Shown here: in pieces, positions 11,402 through 12,263 of the stretch
Position numbering within the stretch: position 1 is the first letter of the stretch
Layout: each line of letters starts with the position of its first letter
NCBI GenBank assembly: GCA_033577755.1
Contig: JAVQXV010000086.1
Coordinates: 1 to 12,263, forward strand
Source: JANWXR01 sp033577755
Lineage (GTDB): Bacteria; Chloroflexota; Anaerolineae; Anaerolineales; UBA6663
DNA length: 12,263 bases
Direction: 5' to 3'
Notes under the pieces: generated by a model
Databases searched by the model: none
What the model saw: the letters and a program-made list of their open reading frames with translations, nothing else
Told to the model about the DNA's origin: nothing
Translations under genes and position numbers: made by a program

Positions 11402-12263
11402 CTATTTGGGAATGATCTGGTTGCCGACCGCATTGGTTGCCGTCTCGATAAAACCCGTTCGTACTGTATCCCGTGCGGCCAAGACCACCAAATTCCGTGC
11501 CACAACTTGACGGGCAAAGTGACGATATGACTCAGCATAGTTTATTCCGCCGCTAGCGGCTCCTGCGTAACGCACTATTTGACTCTCAGGTGTTTTCCCG
11601 GCGTTGTACTTGATCCCAGGCAGTACCTCACCTAGAACGCCGGCCCCCAGACCCACAGCTGTACTCATCGCCAAACCTTCGCCCGTAATTTCGCGTCCAT
11701 TCAACCCTTGGGTTACAGAATACTGGGCTGCGCCCGCAGCCCCACTCACCAATATGCGTGCAGAAGTCGAAGCGACAGCACTTGCGCCGAAACTAGGAGC
11801 GCCGACCATACCACTGACTGCGCCAGAAACACCCGATATTGATGCATTGGCTACTAACTCTTCAGTCTTGAAATCTGCTCCCGCGGTGAGCTGGTAACCA
11901 ATCTCTGAGCCAACAACGCCTGTGCCTGCACCAATCATCGCAAAGGCTGCCACACCCGCTCCAGCTGTTATACCCCCTCCGATCAACGCGCCGCCAACTG
12001 CCCCAACTACAATAGACGCGCCTAGTTCGACTGCAAATTCAGAAACCGAGATGTTTTGGAATCTCCCGCTTACTAAACCTGTCCCAATATAGAGCGATGC
12101 ACCCAGAACAGCACCCCCGGCAGCCAGGAAGGGTACCCATGCAATGTGTCCTGTCGGATCAACCAGGACTGTTGGCCGATCATTCACATAGCTGTACCGG
12201 TTCAGGCTCTGCGGGTTGCCCGGCTCCGGCACGATGCTATCCGCGCTCACAAAACGCCCGAGG
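11402..12263 (-). CDS. RHS-repeat protein, C-terminal end with unknown glycine-rich tip (5' end outside window)
   Basis: The visible 286 residues begin within the RHS core (LGRFVSADSIVPEPGNPQSLNRYSYV) and reach PTVLVDPTG, the PxxxxDPxG motif that ends the core. The tip that follows (about 247 residues) is unrelated to that of the orphan module. It has long Gly/Ala-rich hydrophobic stretches (FLAAGGAVLGASLYIG and GASIVVGAVGGALIGGGITA), then a more polar end (YAESYRHFARQVVARNLVVL to NQIIPK). RHS proteins enclose a toxic C-terminal domain in a beta-shell and release it after autoproteolysis near DPxG. The glycine-zipper-like segments could form a membrane-inserting or translocation part. I do not recognise a catalytic toxin fold. 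The stop codon is 7 bases before the small membrane protein gene. Confidence 0.85.
   Translation of the reverse strand, partial: LGRFVSADSIVPEPGNPQSLNRYSYVNDRPTVLVDPTGHIAWVPFLAAGGAVLGASLYIGTGLVSGRFQNISVSEFAVELGASIVVGAVGGALIGGGITAGAGVAAFAMIGAGTGVVGSEIGYQLTAGADFKTEELVANASISGVSGAVSGMVGAPSFGASAVASTSARILVSGAAGAAQYSVTQGLNGREITGEGLAMSTAVGLGAGVLGEVLPGIKYNAGKTPESQIVRYAGAASGGINYAESYRHFARQVVARNLVVLAARDTVRTGFIETATNAVGNQIIPK

Noticed and set aside
11395..11538. Longer start for the small membrane protein overlapping the RHS gene
   Set aside because: The extra 48 residues are a shadow of the RHS tip, while the ATG at 11394 has AGAGGAGAA directly upstream.

Overview
The window looks like a piece of a high-GC environmental bacterial genome, most likely Chloroflexota (Anaerolineae-like). 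Pointers are a secreted LamG protein with a Thr/Pro-rich linker and a C-terminal FLPLVRR tail, many YD/RHS-repeat pieces, UPF0175/DUF3368 and DUF4160/DUF2442 gene pairs, and several kinds of short palindromic repeats. The taxonomic call is inference; there is no rRNA or tRNA here.

Layout. 1-772 (minus) is the start of a Gfo/Idh/MocA sugar-nucleotide-type oxidoreductase. 1084-2130 (plus) is a secreted LamG protein. 2225-4701 (minus) is a small operon of rnhB, a GT4 glycosyltransferase and a Wzz-like chain-length protein; with the oxidoreductase this suggests a surface-polysaccharide region. 4702-5540 has no intact gene and holds a MITE-like element, a large palindrome and a transposase remnant. 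5541-8547 is a graveyard of RHS fragments, all on the minus strand, between which sit two small plus-strand gene pairs: UPF0175 with a frameshifted DUF3368 toxin, and DUF4160/DUF2442. 8581-12263 (minus) holds two RHS C-terminal modules, each followed within 6-7 bases by a ribosome-binding-site-coupled partner: RHS tip plus small membrane protein (11041-12263), then an orphan RHS tip plus membrane-anchored TolB-like propeller (8581-10830).

How it fits together. The right half resembles a polymorphic-toxin locus: a main rhs gene running in from the right, its candidate immunity gene, then an orphan core-tip module and decayed copies. The PxxxxDPxG motif marks the core/tip boundary in both RHS proteins, and the tips beyond it are unrelated. 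I do not recognise either tip domain, so the toxin and immunity roles are inferred from architecture only.

The most unusual signal is the density and variety of palindromic mini-elements. One is a 39-base element carrying GGCATTC-GCA-GAATGCC. It sits in-frame inside RHS coding sequence at two different sites and in two reading frames, and an uninterrupted copy of both sites exists in the same window. This resembles the known Rickettsia palindromic elements. A CACAGAG/CAAAG-type hairpin family abuts two start codons and places GGTGA exactly 9 bases before each.
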